Shown here one piece after another: positions 18,077 through 26,400 of a stretch of 64,000 nt of DNA. The notes below the pieces were generated by a model. The model saw only the letters and a program-made list of their open reading frames with translations, ran no database searches and was not told the origin of the DNA. This stretch comes from Streptomyces flaveolus (GTDB lineage Bacteria; Actinomycetota; Actinomycetes; Streptomycetales; Streptomycetaceae). The stretch lies in the NCBI RefSeq assembly GCF_014648815.1, contig NZ_BMRV01000001.1, positions 434,001-498,000 of the forward strand, read 5' to 3'. Within the stretch, counting starts at the first letter, position 1. Every line of letters starts with the position of its first letter. The position numbers and the translations under genes are program-made.

Positions 18077-19492
18077 TCAACGGGTCACGGGCACGCCGAG
18101 CAGCGGCCAGACGGCGGTGGCGAAGAACAGCACGAGCACAGCGGTCAGCGGGGCCAGGACGGCCGACAGCCGCAGCAGGTCCCGCGGGGTGTAGGTGGGG
18201 ACGCCGGGGACCTCGGCGAAGAGCGCGACCGGCTTGGCGGACGCCGGGAGGGTGTGGCAGAAGCCGGCGGCGGCGGTGGACGCGAGCGCGGCGGCGACGG
18301 GATTGACCCCGGCGCCCACGGCCGCGGCGATCACCAGGGGAACCAGGACGGAGGAGCGGGCCGAGCGGGACTGCAGCACCAGGTGGGCCGCCGTGCTCAC
18401 CGCGACCACGACCCCGAGGAAGACGGCCGGCGCCACCTGGGAGGGCAGCCCCGACACCAGCCACCTCGCGGCACCGGAGTCGGCGAGCGCGACGCCCATC
18501 GCCATGGTCGCCGCCATGAACAGCAGCAGCGACCAGGGCACGGTCCCCAGCGCGTCCTTGAGGCGGACGGTGCCCAGCGCGGGGGAGGAGGCGACGACCG
18601 CGCCGATCAGCGCCACCACCGCGGGCGGCACGTGGTGCAGCGGCTCGCTGCACCACAGGGCCACCACCGTGGCCAGCAGCAGGGCGCAGCGCTTCTCCGC
18701 CTGCGTCCAGGCACCCGTGACGGGGCGCTCGCTGTGCCGCTGTATCTCCTCGGCGGTGATGTGTACCGGGCCGGCGCGGTCCGCCCGCCGAGTGGTCGTC
18801 AGCAGCACGGCCTCCGCGGCCAGATGGGAGGAGACCACCGCCGGCGGCAGGCCCAGCAGCAGCCACCGGGTGAAGCCGATCCGCTCCCCGGTCGCCTCCC
18901 ACAGCACCGACACGGTGATCAGATGCGCGCCCGCGCCGATCAGAGTCGCCACCGCCGACAGCAGGATCACGGTGGGAAACAGCAGCGCCAGCATCACCAC
19001 CAGTCGCCTCCGGTCGGCGAGCGCCTTGGCGAGGGCGAGGAACACCGGCAGCGCGAGCGCCGCCCGCCCCGAGGTGGCCGGCACCGCGAACGCCGTCACG
19101 ACCAGGGCGGCCGTCGTCAGGTGGACCAACTGCCTGACCGTGCGCGCCCCGCCGACCAGGAACACCGCAGCCCGCCCCGCGAGCCCGGTCCGGGTCACCG
19201 CCGCCGCCAGCACGAAGGCGCAGATCAGCAGCCAGACGGTGTCGTCCCCGAGGGTGCCGAAGAGCGTGTCGCTGCTGATCACGCCGGTCGTGGTCAGCGC
19301 CAGCCCGGCGCCCAGCGCGATGTAGGTGTCGTCGATCGGCGTGCCGATCCAGGCGCAGGTGGCCAGCGCGAACACGGCCAGGGTGAGCCGCGCGTCGCCG
19401 CCCAGGGCGGGAAAGCCGGCGGGAACCGCCAGCAGTGCGCACAGGGACAGCGCCACGCACAGGGCCGCCGCGAGGCGGAGGTTCGGCATCAC
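18077..19492 (-). CDS. DASS/SLC13-type anion transporter
   Basis: A 471-aa membrane protein with about 11-12 hydrophobic helices. TPIDDTYIALGAGL, DDTVWLLICAFVLAAAVTRTGLAGR and PATSGRAALALP near the first half and SRSARSSVLVPLV plus ASTAAAGFCHTLPASAKP in the second half resemble the two inverted substrate/sodium loops (SNT-type) of divalent anion:Na+ symporters. The start is GTG at 19492 or the next codon, ATG. Co-operonic with glycerate kinase, so substrates such as glycerate, tartronate or dicarboxylates are suspected; the sequence does not tell. Confidence 0.82.
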   Translation of the reverse strand: MMPNLRLAAALCVALSLCALLAVPAGFPALGGDARLTLAVFALATCAWIGTPIDDTYIALGAGLALTTTGVISSDTLFGTLGDDTVWLLICAFVLAAAVTRTGLAGRAAVFLVGGARTVRQLVHLTTAALVVTAFAVPATSGRAALALPVFLALAKALADRRRLVVMLALLFPTVILLSAVATLIGAGAHLITVSVLWEATGERIGFTRWLLLGLPPAVVSSHLAAEAVLLTTTRRADRAGPVHITAEEIQRHSERPVTGAWTQAEKRCALLLATVVALWCSEPLHHVPPAVVALIGAVVASSPALGTVRLKDALGTVPWSLLLFMAATMAMGVALADSGAARWLVSGLPSQVAPAVFLGVVVAVSTAAHLVLQSRSARSSVLVPLVIAAAVGAGVNPVAAALASTAAAGFCHTLPASAKPVALFAEVPGVPTYTPRDLLRLSAVLAPLTAVLVLFFATAVWPLLGVPVTR

Positions 19493-19549
19493 GTCATCGA
19501 GGGTTCTCCCGCGCGGTGAGCCGTCGATGAGCCGCGCATGAAGGGAACT

Positions 19550-20215
19550 TCACCGGCCCGGCAGCCGGTACCCCATCCCGCGCACGGTCTCCACCTGGTG
19601 CGCCCCGAGCTTCTTGCGCAACGCCCGTACGTACACGTCCACGATGTTGGACCCGGGGTCGAAGTCGTAGCCCCACACGTGCGACAGGATCTGTTCGCGG
19701 GACAGCACCTGACCCGGGTGCCGCAGGAACAGCTCCAGCAGCACGAACTCACGGGCCGTCAGGTCGACGGTGCGCTCCCCGGTGCGGGCCCGGCGGCTGC
19801 GCAGGTCCAGGCTGAGCGTCCCCGACCTCAGCACCGTCACCTCCGGTGCCCGGGCCGCCGTACGCAGGCGCAGCCGGACCCGGGCGAGCAGCTCCTCGAA
19901 GCGGAACGGCTTGGTCATCCAGTCGTCGGCGCCGCCCTCCAGGCCGGCCACCGTGTCCCGTACGGAGTCCCGCGCGGTGAGCACGATCACCGGGGTCGTC
20001 ACCCGGGACTCGCGCAGCTCGCGCAGGACCGTGAAGCCGTCCCGGCCGGGCAGCCCGATGTCCAGGACGACCAGGTCGAAACGGCCGGTGAGCGCGTGCT
20101 CGAAGGCGGCGTCGCCGTCGGTGACGACGGTGGGGGTGAAGCCGTTGGCGCGCAGGCCCTTCTGCACGAAGGACGCGATGCGCTCCTCGTCCTCGACGAT
20201 GAGGATGCGGTTCAT
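19550..20215 (-). CDS. OmpR-family response regulator
   Basis: A 221-aa two-domain regulator. The receiver has EDE near the N-terminus, phospho-acceptor Asp52 in LDIGLPG, Thr in LTARD and Lys in TKPF. The C-terminal winged helix starts near residue 125 (ending RGMGYRLPGR). The ATG overlaps the histidine kinase stop region by four bases. The operon is small acidic protein, then kinase, then regulator. Confidence 0.95.
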   Translation of the reverse strand: MNRILIVEDEERIASFVQKGLRANGFTPTVVTDGDAAFEHALTGRFDLVVLDIGLPGRDGFTVLRELRESRVTTPVIVLTARDSVRDTVAGLEGGADDWMTKPFRFEELLARVRLRLRTAARAPEVTVLRSGTLSLDLRSRRARTGERTVDLTAREFVLLELFLRHPGQVLSREQILSHVWGYDFDPGSNIVDVYVRALRKKLGAHQVETVRGMGYRLPGR

Positions 20216-21699
20216 GGGCGTGCCTCTTCCGGACAGTCCAGTGTGAGTACGAAGGTGGCTCCGCCGCCCTCGGTGGTGCGCAGGGCGACCCGGCCGCCGT
20301 GGCCCTCGGCGATCGCCCGGACGATCGACAGGCCGAGCCCGGCGCCCGACCCGCGCACCCCGCGCCGGGCCGTGCCGCGCCGGAACCGCTCGAAGATCAC
20401 CCCGGCGTCCTGCGGCTGGACCCCGGGCCCGGAGTCGGCGACGTACAGCTCGATCCGGGTGCCGTCGGTGCGGGAGCCGATGCGGATGGTCTGGCCGGTG
20501 GTGGTGTGCTGCACGGCGTTCTGCGCGAGCTGCACCATGGCCTGTGTGATCCGCTGGGGGTCGAGCCGGGCCGCGCGGTCGGCGACCCCGTCCAGCACCC
20601 AGTCCCGGTCGCCGAGGGTGCGGGCCTTGACGTAGACGTCGGCGGTGAGCTCGGCGAGCTGCACCGGCTCGGGGGAGACGAAGTCGGGGCGTTCGGCCCT
20701 GGCGAGCAGCAGCAGGTCCTCGACGATGCGGCTCATCCGGTCCAGTTCGTCGGTGACCAGGCGGACGGTCTCCTCGCGCTCGGCCGGATCGTCGCCCATC
20801 AGCTCCAGGTGGCCCCGCACGATGGTGATCGGGGTGCGCAGCTCGTGGCCCGCGTCATCGACGAACCGGCGCTGGGCGGCGAAGGCGCGCTCCAGCCGGT
20901 CGAGCATGCCGTTGAAGGTCTCCGCCAGGGCCGCCACGTCGTCGTGGCCGTGCACCGGGATGCGCCGGGTCAGGTCCTGCTCGGTGAGCTGGGCGGCCGT
21001 CGTGCGCACCAGCCGCACCGGTCTGAGGATCCGGCCGGCGACCACCCAGGCGATGCCCGTGGTCATCAGCAGGGCCACCCCCGAGATGGCGAGCAGGACC
21101 CGGAACACCTCGTCCGCGCGGGCCTGCTCCCGTCCGGGGTGGAAGGCGACGACGAACGCGGCCGCCGGCTCGCCGCCGTACCGGGCCACGGTGACCTTGG
21201 CCCACCGGATCTCGCCCTCCGGCCGGTCCAGGGTGCCGGTGGAGCCGGACGCGGCGTGGATGCGGCGCCGGGCGTCGGCGTCCCGGTGCAGGGGCAGGGC
21301 GACCGGGATCTCGCGCTGCTGGATGATCTGCGTGGGCCTGCCGCCGGCCTCGCCCACCAGGCCGACCAGCTCCTCGTCCAGGTCGGCGTACTGGCGCTCC
21401 AGGAAGACCTTCAGCAGCCGCTCCGGGTCGGTGAAGGGGCGGCCGGTCTCCGGGTCGAAGCCCTGCTCCTCGAAGTTGGCGAACTCGCCGGCCTCCTGCG
21501 CGAGCAGCTGGTCGATCCGCTGGTCGGTGTCCCGCAGCAGGATCGAGCGGGTCGTCGCGGCCACCGAGGCGAGGGCGACCGCCATCACGAGCAGCAGCCA
21601 GAGCAGGATGCGGACCCGGGCCGATATCCGGCGGCGCTCGCGCTCACCCGTCGTCGCCGGCCCCGTCGTCGGTGCCCCGGTCGTCGTCATCGTCGCCAT
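20212..21699 (-). CDS. membrane histidine kinase
   Basis: A 495-aa sensor kinase. One helix near residues 29-50, an extracytoplasmic sensor of about 150 residues, a second helix near 200-222, then HAMP, a HisKA domain with DDAGHELRTP (phospho-acceptor His285), and an HATPase domain with NAVQHT, DSGPGV and GSGAGLGLSIV. It partners the adjacent OmpR-type regulator. The start overlaps the preceding small gene by 56 bases; the ATG three codons further in is also possible and neither has a good ribosome site. Signal unknown. Confidence 0.92.
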   Translation of the reverse strand: MATMTTTGAPTTGPATTGERERRRISARVRILLWLLLVMAVALASVAATTRSILLRDTDQRIDQLLAQEAGEFANFEEQGFDPETGRPFTDPERLLKVFLERQYADLDEELVGLVGEAGGRPTQIIQQREIPVALPLHRDADARRRIHAASGSTGTLDRPEGEIRWAKVTVARYGGEPAAAFVVAFHPGREQARADEVFRVLLAISGVALLMTTGIAWVVAGRILRPVRLVRTTAAQLTEQDLTRRIPVHGHDDVAALAETFNGMLDRLERAFAAQRRFVDDAGHELRTPITIVRGHLELMGDDPAEREETVRLVTDELDRMSRIVEDLLLLARAERPDFVSPEPVQLAELTADVYVKARTLGDRDWVLDGVADRAARLDPQRITQAMVQLAQNAVQHTTTGQTIRIGSRTDGTRIELYVADSGPGVQPQDAGVIFERFRRGTARRGVRGSGAGLGLSIVRAIAEGHGGRVALRTTEGGGATFVLTLDCPEEARP

Positions 21700-21925
21700 C
21701 CGAAGGGCCGTCGGTGACCGGCGGCCGCGTCACCACCTGGTCGCTGGGCGTCGGCTCGGGTGAGGCGGAGGCCGGGTCCGCAGTGGGGGAGCCGCTCTCC
21801 AGCTCCACCTCGGCCGGGACCCTGGGCTCCTGCGGACTGTCGGTCAGGGCGAAGCTGGTCGCGGCGATGCCGAGCGGGATCAGGACGACGGCCGCGAGGG
21901 CCGCCATCCGGCGGGAGAAGACCAT
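21644..21925 (-). CDS. small exported acidic protein upstream of the two-component genes
   Basis: A 93-aa protein. A hydrophobic segment (about residues 8-27, AALAAVVLIPLGIAATSFAL) is followed by a Pro/Ser/Thr stretch and a highly acidic tail with a run of five Asp. The ATG at 21925 lies 7 bases after CAGAAT, a near -10 box, so it may be leaderless. It overlaps the kinase gene in another frame by 56 bases. It may be an accessory or ligand-binding partner of the kinase; this is inferred only from position. Confidence 0.7.
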   Translation of the reverse strand: MVFSRRMAALAAVVLIPLGIAATSFALTDSPQEPRVPAEVELESGSPTADPASASPEPTPSDQVVTRPPVTDGPSDGDDDDDRGTDDGAGDDG

Positions 21926-21972
21926 GCCCCGGATTCTGCGCGGGGCAGCCGGCGGCCCCGATGAGTCCCGCG

Positions 21973-21991
21973 TGAAGAACTCTTCATGAAG
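21973..21991. promoter_or_regulatory. inverted repeat, candidate response-regulator operator
   Basis: TGAAGA-AC-TCTTCA is a perfect inverted repeat directly followed by another TGAAG, making a CTTCATGAAG palindrome as well. It lies about 47-65 bases upstream of the expected start of the two-component operon, the usual place for an OmpR-type activator site. Confidence 0.5.
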
Positions 21992-22031
21992 GACTCCGCA
22001 TGGAGGACTCTTCGCAAGGACTCGGAAGCCC

Positions 22032-22313
22032 TCAGTTGTCGAGCCCGATGGCGAACGCCGCCTCCAGGTCGTGCTGCGAGTACGTACGGAACGCCACGTG
22101 CGTGTCCGTGCCCTCCACGCCCGGGATCTTGCTGATCCGGCCGGGGATGACCTCCGCCAGGTCCTCGTGCTGGTTGACCCGCACCATCGCGATCAGGTCG
22201 TAGGTGCCGGTGACGGAGAAGACCTCGCTGACGTTCTCCAGCGAGGCGATCTGCTCCGCGATCTCGGGGATCCGGTCCACGCTGGTCTTGATGAGGACGA
22301 TCGCGCTGATCAC
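22032..22313 (-). CDS. stand-alone Lrp/AsnC RAM-domain protein
   Basis: A 93-aa protein that is just the ligand-binding/oligomerisation half of Lrp-type regulators (alpha-beta RAM fold: SAIVLIKTS, VSEVFSVTGTYDLIAMVRV, PGVEGTDTHVAFRTY). The helix-turn-helix half is missing, and there is no room for it because the GTG overlaps the rhomboid stop codon by four bases. It may bind amino acids or tune a full-length Lrp protein. Confidence 0.9.
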   Translation of the reverse strand: MISAIVLIKTSVDRIPEIAEQIASLENVSEVFSVTGTYDLIAMVRVNQHEDLAEVIPGRISKIPGVEGTDTHVAFRTYSQHDLEAAFAIGLDN

Positions 22314-23071
22314 GGCTGGTTCTCTCCCTCGGGGGCCGTCGCTGGAACGTCCCCAACTCTAGTCCCACCGCCGAACCGCACCCAGGCGAAGACGAAGCCC
22401 AGCCCGAAGCCCACCAGATGCGCGAGGTAGGCCACCCCCGGCCCGTCACCGGCCCGCCCCGCCGCCATCCACTGCAGGGACGCCCAGAACGGCAGCACCA
22501 CCCAGGCCGGGAAGCGCAGCGGCAGGAAGAACAGGAAGGGCAGGAGGCTGGTCACCCGGGCGCGCGGGAACAGGAAGAGGAACGCGCCGAGGATCGCGGA
22601 GATCGCCCCCGAGGCCCCGACCAGGGACTCCTGGGAGTGGGCGTTGGCCGCCGCGTAGCCCAGCAGCGCCAGGTAGCCGCAGCCGAGGTAGAACAGCAGG
22701 AACTGCAGCCGCCCCATCCGCGCCTCGGTCATCGCGCCGAAGACGTAGAGGAAGAGCATGTTGCCGAGCAGGTGGACCCAGCTGCCGTGGACGAACAGCG
22801 CCGTGGCGGGGGTGAGGGCGGCCCCGGGGGAGTCCTCGAACAGTTCTGCGGGGATCACCCCCCAGCGGCGGAACCAGGCGCGCTGCGCGGCGAGCAGCTC
22901 CTCCCCGGTCCCGTGGGCCGGATTGAGCCCCGACGCCGGGCTGACCAGGAACAGCAGGCAGCACAGGATGATCAGCGCGTACGTCACCGGCGCCGTACGC
23001 CCCCGCGGGGTGCGGGCCGTGCCGAGCGTCCTGACCTTCCCGAGGGCCGCCGTGCTCCAGTTGCGGATCAT
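22310..23071 (-). CDS. rhomboid-family intramembrane serine protease
   Basis: A 253-aa protein with six or seven helices. The catalytic dyad is Ser154 in GASGAIS and the His in YLAHLVGFG. The ATG at 23071 gives MIRNWST; the open frame continues upstream but that stretch is antisense to the zinc-ribbon gene and has no start signal. The loop HGSWVHLLGNMLFLYVFG is the conserved HxxxN region before helix 2. It is translationally coupled to the RAM-domain gene. Confidence 0.9.
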   Translation of the reverse strand: MIRNWSTAALGKVRTLGTARTPRGRTAPVTYALIILCCLLFLVSPASGLNPAHGTGEELLAAQRAWFRRWGVIPAELFEDSPGAALTPATALFVHGSWVHLLGNMLFLYVFGAMTEARMGRLQFLLFYLGCGYLALLGYAAANAHSQESLVGASGAISAILGAFLFLFPRARVTSLLPFLFFLPLRFPAWVVLPFWASLQWMAAGRAGDGPGVAYLAHLVGFGLGFVFAWVRFGGGTRVGDVPATAPEGENQP

Positions 23072-23228
23072 GGATACAGAGCATGACGCAACCGGGCACA
23101 AGCGCCCATACCGCCTCGCCGCCGTGGACGCGCGGGCGGCGGGTACCCGCCAGGCCGTAGGGTTACGAGCCACACGCACCGGGGAGGCCGGCGCGTCACG
23201 GACACTGGATAGAGAGCGAACAGCCACG

Positions 23229-23468
23229 ATGACGGTTCCCCTGCCGACCGACACGACGCGGTGGCGCTGCACCCTCTGCGGCAACCTCACCCGGTTCGAC
23301 GTGACCCGTGCCTCGAAGGTCGTCGAGTACATGCACCTCGATCTGGCCGGTGAGCCGACGGTCGAGGAGCGCGAGGTGCTCAGTGAGACCATCGAGTCGG
23401 TGCGGTGCCGCTGGTGCAACGCCGTGGACCAGGTGGAACTCGTGGACAGGCCGGGCGCCGGTTCCTGA
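23229..23468 (+). CDS. small zinc-ribbon protein (79 aa)
   Basis: Two CxxC pairs (CTLCGN near residues 14-19 and CRWCNAV near 59-65) indicate a single zinc ribbon. The remainder is an acidic helix-rich middle (TVEEREVLSETIESV). It is divergent from the rhomboid gene and 82 bases before the NYN-domain gene, so it may be co-transcribed with the latter. I recognise it as a conserved streptomycete protein without known function. Confidence 0.85.
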   Translation: MTVPLPTDTTRWRCTLCGNLTRFDVTRASKVVEYMHLDLAGEPTVEEREVLSETIESVRCRWCNAVDQVELVDRPGAGS

Positions 23469-23550
23469 CGGGAGCGGGTTCCGCGGGCCGTGGTCCCGTA
23501 CCGGGATCGCGCACAGGCATGCGCAGGCAGCAGAGGCATTGGGGTGACGG

Positions 23551-24900
23551 ATGGTGGAGACACACGGCGGGGGGCCGGGCGACGGCGCCGCTGAGGTGCT
23601 CGACCGCCCGCTGCCCGACGGAGTGCGCCGCAGGGTCGTGCAGATCGTGTCCGACGGCTTCGGCGGACTCACCCTCGGCGAACTGCCCGCACAGCTGAGA
23701 CAGTACGCCCGCTTCGCCCCCAACCGCCGGGCCAAGTTCGCCGGCAACGCCATGGCCGCCGCCGTGGAGACCGACCTCCTGTTCCGGCAGCGCATCGGCG
23801 AGAAGTTCAGAGAGGCCCAGCCGGAGCTGGCCGGCGCCCTCGACTCCGGCTCCCCGCCCCCGGCCGCGGACCCCCTCGACGTGGCGGCCGCGGCCTACGT
23901 ACTGCGCCCGCACGGCTGGGTGAAGCTGGTGACCGCCGCCGGTGAGGAGGCGCAGCGCGCGGACGCCGAGCGCGCCGACGAGGAGAGTCGCGCGGAGCTG
24001 GAGCGGCTGCACGAGGAGCTGGCCCGGGCCCGGGAGCACACCAGGACCGAGACGGAGCGGCTGCGCGGCGAGCTGGACGCGGCGAAGAAGGAGGCCGAGT
24101 CGCTGCACCGCAAGCTGCGCTCCGCCCTCAGCGACGTCAAGCGCGGCGAGGCGGCCCTGCGCAAGGTGCGGGACGAGATAGACACCGTCCGCACCGAGGC
24201 GCACGCCCAGGTGTCCGCCGCCGAGAGCGAGAGCCGGCGGCTCAAGGCCCGCCTCGGCGAGACGGAGGCAGCACTGGAGGCCAGCCGCAGGGCGGCCCGC
24301 GAAGGACGCAGCGTCGAGGACATGCGCGTACGGCTGCTCCTCGACACGCTGCTGGACGCCACGCAGGGGCTGCGCCGGGAGCTCGCGCTGCCCCCGGTGG
24401 CGGTGCGGCCCGCCGAGACGGTGGACGCGGTCGAGCCCGGCCGGATGACCCCGAAGGACATCGCCGCCCGCGCCCTGTCCGAGCACGACCCCGCCATCCT
24501 CGACCAGTTGCTCGCGCTGCCCCAGGCGCACCTGGTCGTCGACGGCTACAACGTCACCAAGACCGGCTATCCGCAGATGCCGCTGGAGAAGCAGCGGCTG
24601 CGGCTGCTCGGCCAGCTCTCCCAGCTCGCCGCACAGACCGGCGCCGAGACGACCTGCGTCTTCGACGGGGCCGAACTGGCCGCGCCGGTGCTCCTGGCAC
24701 CGCCGCGCGGGGTGCGGGTGCTGTTCTCCAAGGCCGGCGTCACCGCGGACGAGCTGATCCGCCAGCTGGTGCGGGCCGAGCCGCCGGGCCGGCCGGTCAT
24801 CGTCGTCTCCACCGACCGCGAGGTCGCCGACGGGGTGGCGAAGGCGGGGGCGCGGCCGGTGGCCTCGGTGGTCCTCCTCAAGCGGTTCTCGCGCGGCTGA
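23551..24900 (+). CDS. coiled-coil protein with YacP-like NYN nuclease domain
   Basis: A 449-aa protein. Residues about 10-125 form a globular N-terminal part rich in helices. Residues about 130-265 are a long heptad coiled coil (many Glu/Arg/Leu/Ala). The C-terminal NYN/PIN-like domain begins LVVDGYNVTKTGYP, with further acidic sites in CVFDGAE, TADELI and VVSTDREVAD, the usual four-Asp metal site of these RNases. YacP (Rae1) of Bacillus cleaves mRNA on the ribosome, so an RNA-processing role is suspected. GGGGTGACGG precedes the ATG. Confidence 0.88.
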   Translation: MVETHGGGPGDGAAEVLDRPLPDGVRRRVVQIVSDGFGGLTLGELPAQLRQYARFAPNRRAKFAGNAMAAAVETDLLFRQRIGEKFREAQPELAGALDSGSPPPAADPLDVAAAAYVLRPHGWVKLVTAAGEEAQRADAERADEESRAELERLHEELARAREHTRTETERLRGELDAAKKEAESLHRKLRSALSDVKRGEAALRKVRDEIDTVRTEAHAQVSAAESESRRLKARLGETEAALEASRRAAREGRSVEDMRVRLLLDTLLDATQGLRRELALPPVAVRPAETVDAVEPGRMTPKDIAARALSEHDPAILDQLLALPQAHLVVDGYNVTKTGYPQMPLEKQRLRLLGQLSQLAAQTGAETTCVFDGAELAAPVLLAPPRGVRVLFSKAGVTADELIRQLVRAEPPGRPVIVVSTDREVADGVAKAGARPVASVVLLKRFSRG

Positions 24901-25064
24901 GCCCTGGGCAGTATGTCCTGGGTGCCGTCCGCCCCAAGCGCAACATACGGACCGCTTGCCCGAATTGAGGGCCACTCGGTGCGACGCGCTGTCAAGGGCG
25001 GCTCACCGCACGTGAGTTCACGGCAAAATATGCCTCACCGGTCTCACTATTTTCACTTGAGGAT

Positions 25065-25094
25065 TTGAACTCATCACGACTTGGTCACTAGGGT
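25065..25094 (+). promoter_or_regulatory. vegetative-type promoter for the first NlpC/P60 gene
   Basis: TTGAAC (25065-25070), an 18-base spacer, then TAGGGT (25089-25094): the best -35/-10 pair seen in the window. The expected leader is about 45 bases. The rest of the 247-base gap from 24901 holds a CGTGA-GT-TCACG inverted repeat near 25010 and nothing else recognisable. Confidence 0.6.
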
Positions 25095-25147
25095 CTGCCT
25101 TCGAACCCGCGATCGGGTGACCCCCCTCCAAGAAGGAGCTCGACTCC

Positions 25148-26188
25148 GTGGCGTCCCACCGTCGTCCCAAGCAGCCGAGCCGCACGCGTGTGACCGTGCT
25201 CACCACCGCAGCGGCAGCCGCAGTCGCACTCAGCTCGCAGGCGGCCAACGCCGCGCCGAGCGAGAAGCCGAGCAAGGACGAGGTCAAGGCCAAGGTCGAC
25301 AAGCTCTACGAAGAGGCGGAGCAGGCCACCGAGAAGTACAACGGGGCCAAGGAGAAGCAGGAGAAGCTCCAGAAGGAGATCTCCACCATCCAGGACAACG
25401 TCGCCCGCGGCCAGGAGGAGCTCAACGAGCTGCGCGACGGCCTCGGTTCGATGGCCAGCGCCCAGTACCGCTCCGGCGGCATCGACCCCTCCCTCCAGCT
25501 CTTCCTGTCCGCCGACCCGGACGACTACCTGGACAAGGCCTCCACGCTCGACCAGCTCAGCGGTCAGCAGGTCGAGGCCCTCAAGAAGATCCAGGAGAAG
25601 CAGCGCGACCTCGCCCAGCAGCGCGCCGAGGCCTCCAAGAAGCTCAAGGACCTCTCGGCCACCCGCACCGAACTGGGCAAGAAGAAGAAGGAAGTCCAGG
25701 GCAAGCTCTCCTCGGCCCAGAAGCTGCTCAACACGCTCACCGCCGCGGAGAAGGCCGCCCTCACCGCCGAGCAGGACCGCGCCACCCGCAGCAGCGAGCG
25801 CCAGGCCCTGACCGGCTCCACGGCGTCCGCCTCCGGCCGCGCCGGCGCGGCGTTCTCCGCCGCCCAGAGCAAGATCGGCACCCCGTACGTCTACGGCGCC
25901 ACCGGCCCGTCCTCCTTCGACTGCTCGGGCCTCACCTCCTGGGCCTACGCCCAGGCCGGCGTCGGCATACCCCGCACCTCGGAGGCCCAGGCCAACTACG
26001 GCACGCGCATCTCCTCGATGAGCGACCTCCAGGTCGGCGACCTCGTGTTCTTCTTCAACGACCTGCACCACGTGGGCCTCTACGCCGGCAACGGCCAGGT
26101 CCTGCACGCGCCGCGCACCGGCACGGTCGTCCGCTACGAGTCGATGGACACCATCGGCGGCCCCTTCATGTGGGGCGTCCGCGTCTGA
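25148..26188 (+). CDS. secreted NlpC/P60 peptidoglycan hydrolase, first of a tandem pair
   Basis: A 346-aa exported hydrolase. The signal peptide ends near ANAAPS (about residue 36). Residues about 45-215 are a Lys/Glu/Gln-rich coiled coil like that of RipA-type proteins. The C-terminal NlpC/P60 domain has FDCSGLTSWAY with nucleophile Cys259, then HHVGLYAGNGQVLHAPRTG with the catalytic His. It would cut D-Glu to diaminopimelate links in the stem peptide. AAGGAG lies 9 bases before the GTG. Closely related to the next gene. Confidence 0.95.
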   Translation: MASHRRPKQPSRTRVTVLTTAAAAAVALSSQAANAAPSEKPSKDEVKAKVDKLYEEAEQATEKYNGAKEKQEKLQKEISTIQDNVARGQEELNELRDGLGSMASAQYRSGGIDPSLQLFLSADPDDYLDKASTLDQLSGQQVEALKKIQEKQRDLAQQRAEASKKLKDLSATRTELGKKKKEVQGKLSSAQKLLNTLTAAEKAALTAEQDRATRSSERQALTGSTASASGRAGAAFSAAQSKIGTPYVYGATGPSSFDCSGLTSWAYAQAGVGIPRTSEAQANYGTRISSMSDLQVGDLVFFFNDLHHVGLYAGNGQVLHAPRTGTVVRYESMDTIGGPFMWGVRV

Positions 26189-26400
26189 TCCCCGTTCCGG
26201 GAACAGCCGAAAACATCCTGGCCGTGCCGCCCGTTCGAGGGAATCACGGCACGACGTTCTGAGCGTCCGCCCCGCCGGTGACCTGCGTCAGCGGTGGGGC
26301 GTCGTGTCGCGCACCCTCCTCAGGTCGTTGGTCGCCGCCCCGCCGCGGGGCTACTGTCTGCCGCGTTTCCCGTCCGCCAGCGGAAGGAGTGCGGCTTCCC

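Noticed and set aside
23072..23563. Rhomboid protein extended N-terminally
   Set aside because: The extension is antisense to the zinc-ribbon gene, has no ribosome site and adds no membrane or signal segment.
24901..25147. Cyclic di-AMP (ydaO) riboswitch upstream of the NlpC/P60 pair
   Set aside because: Such elements often precede wall-hydrolase genes in Streptomyces, but the conserved ydaO blocks are absent here.
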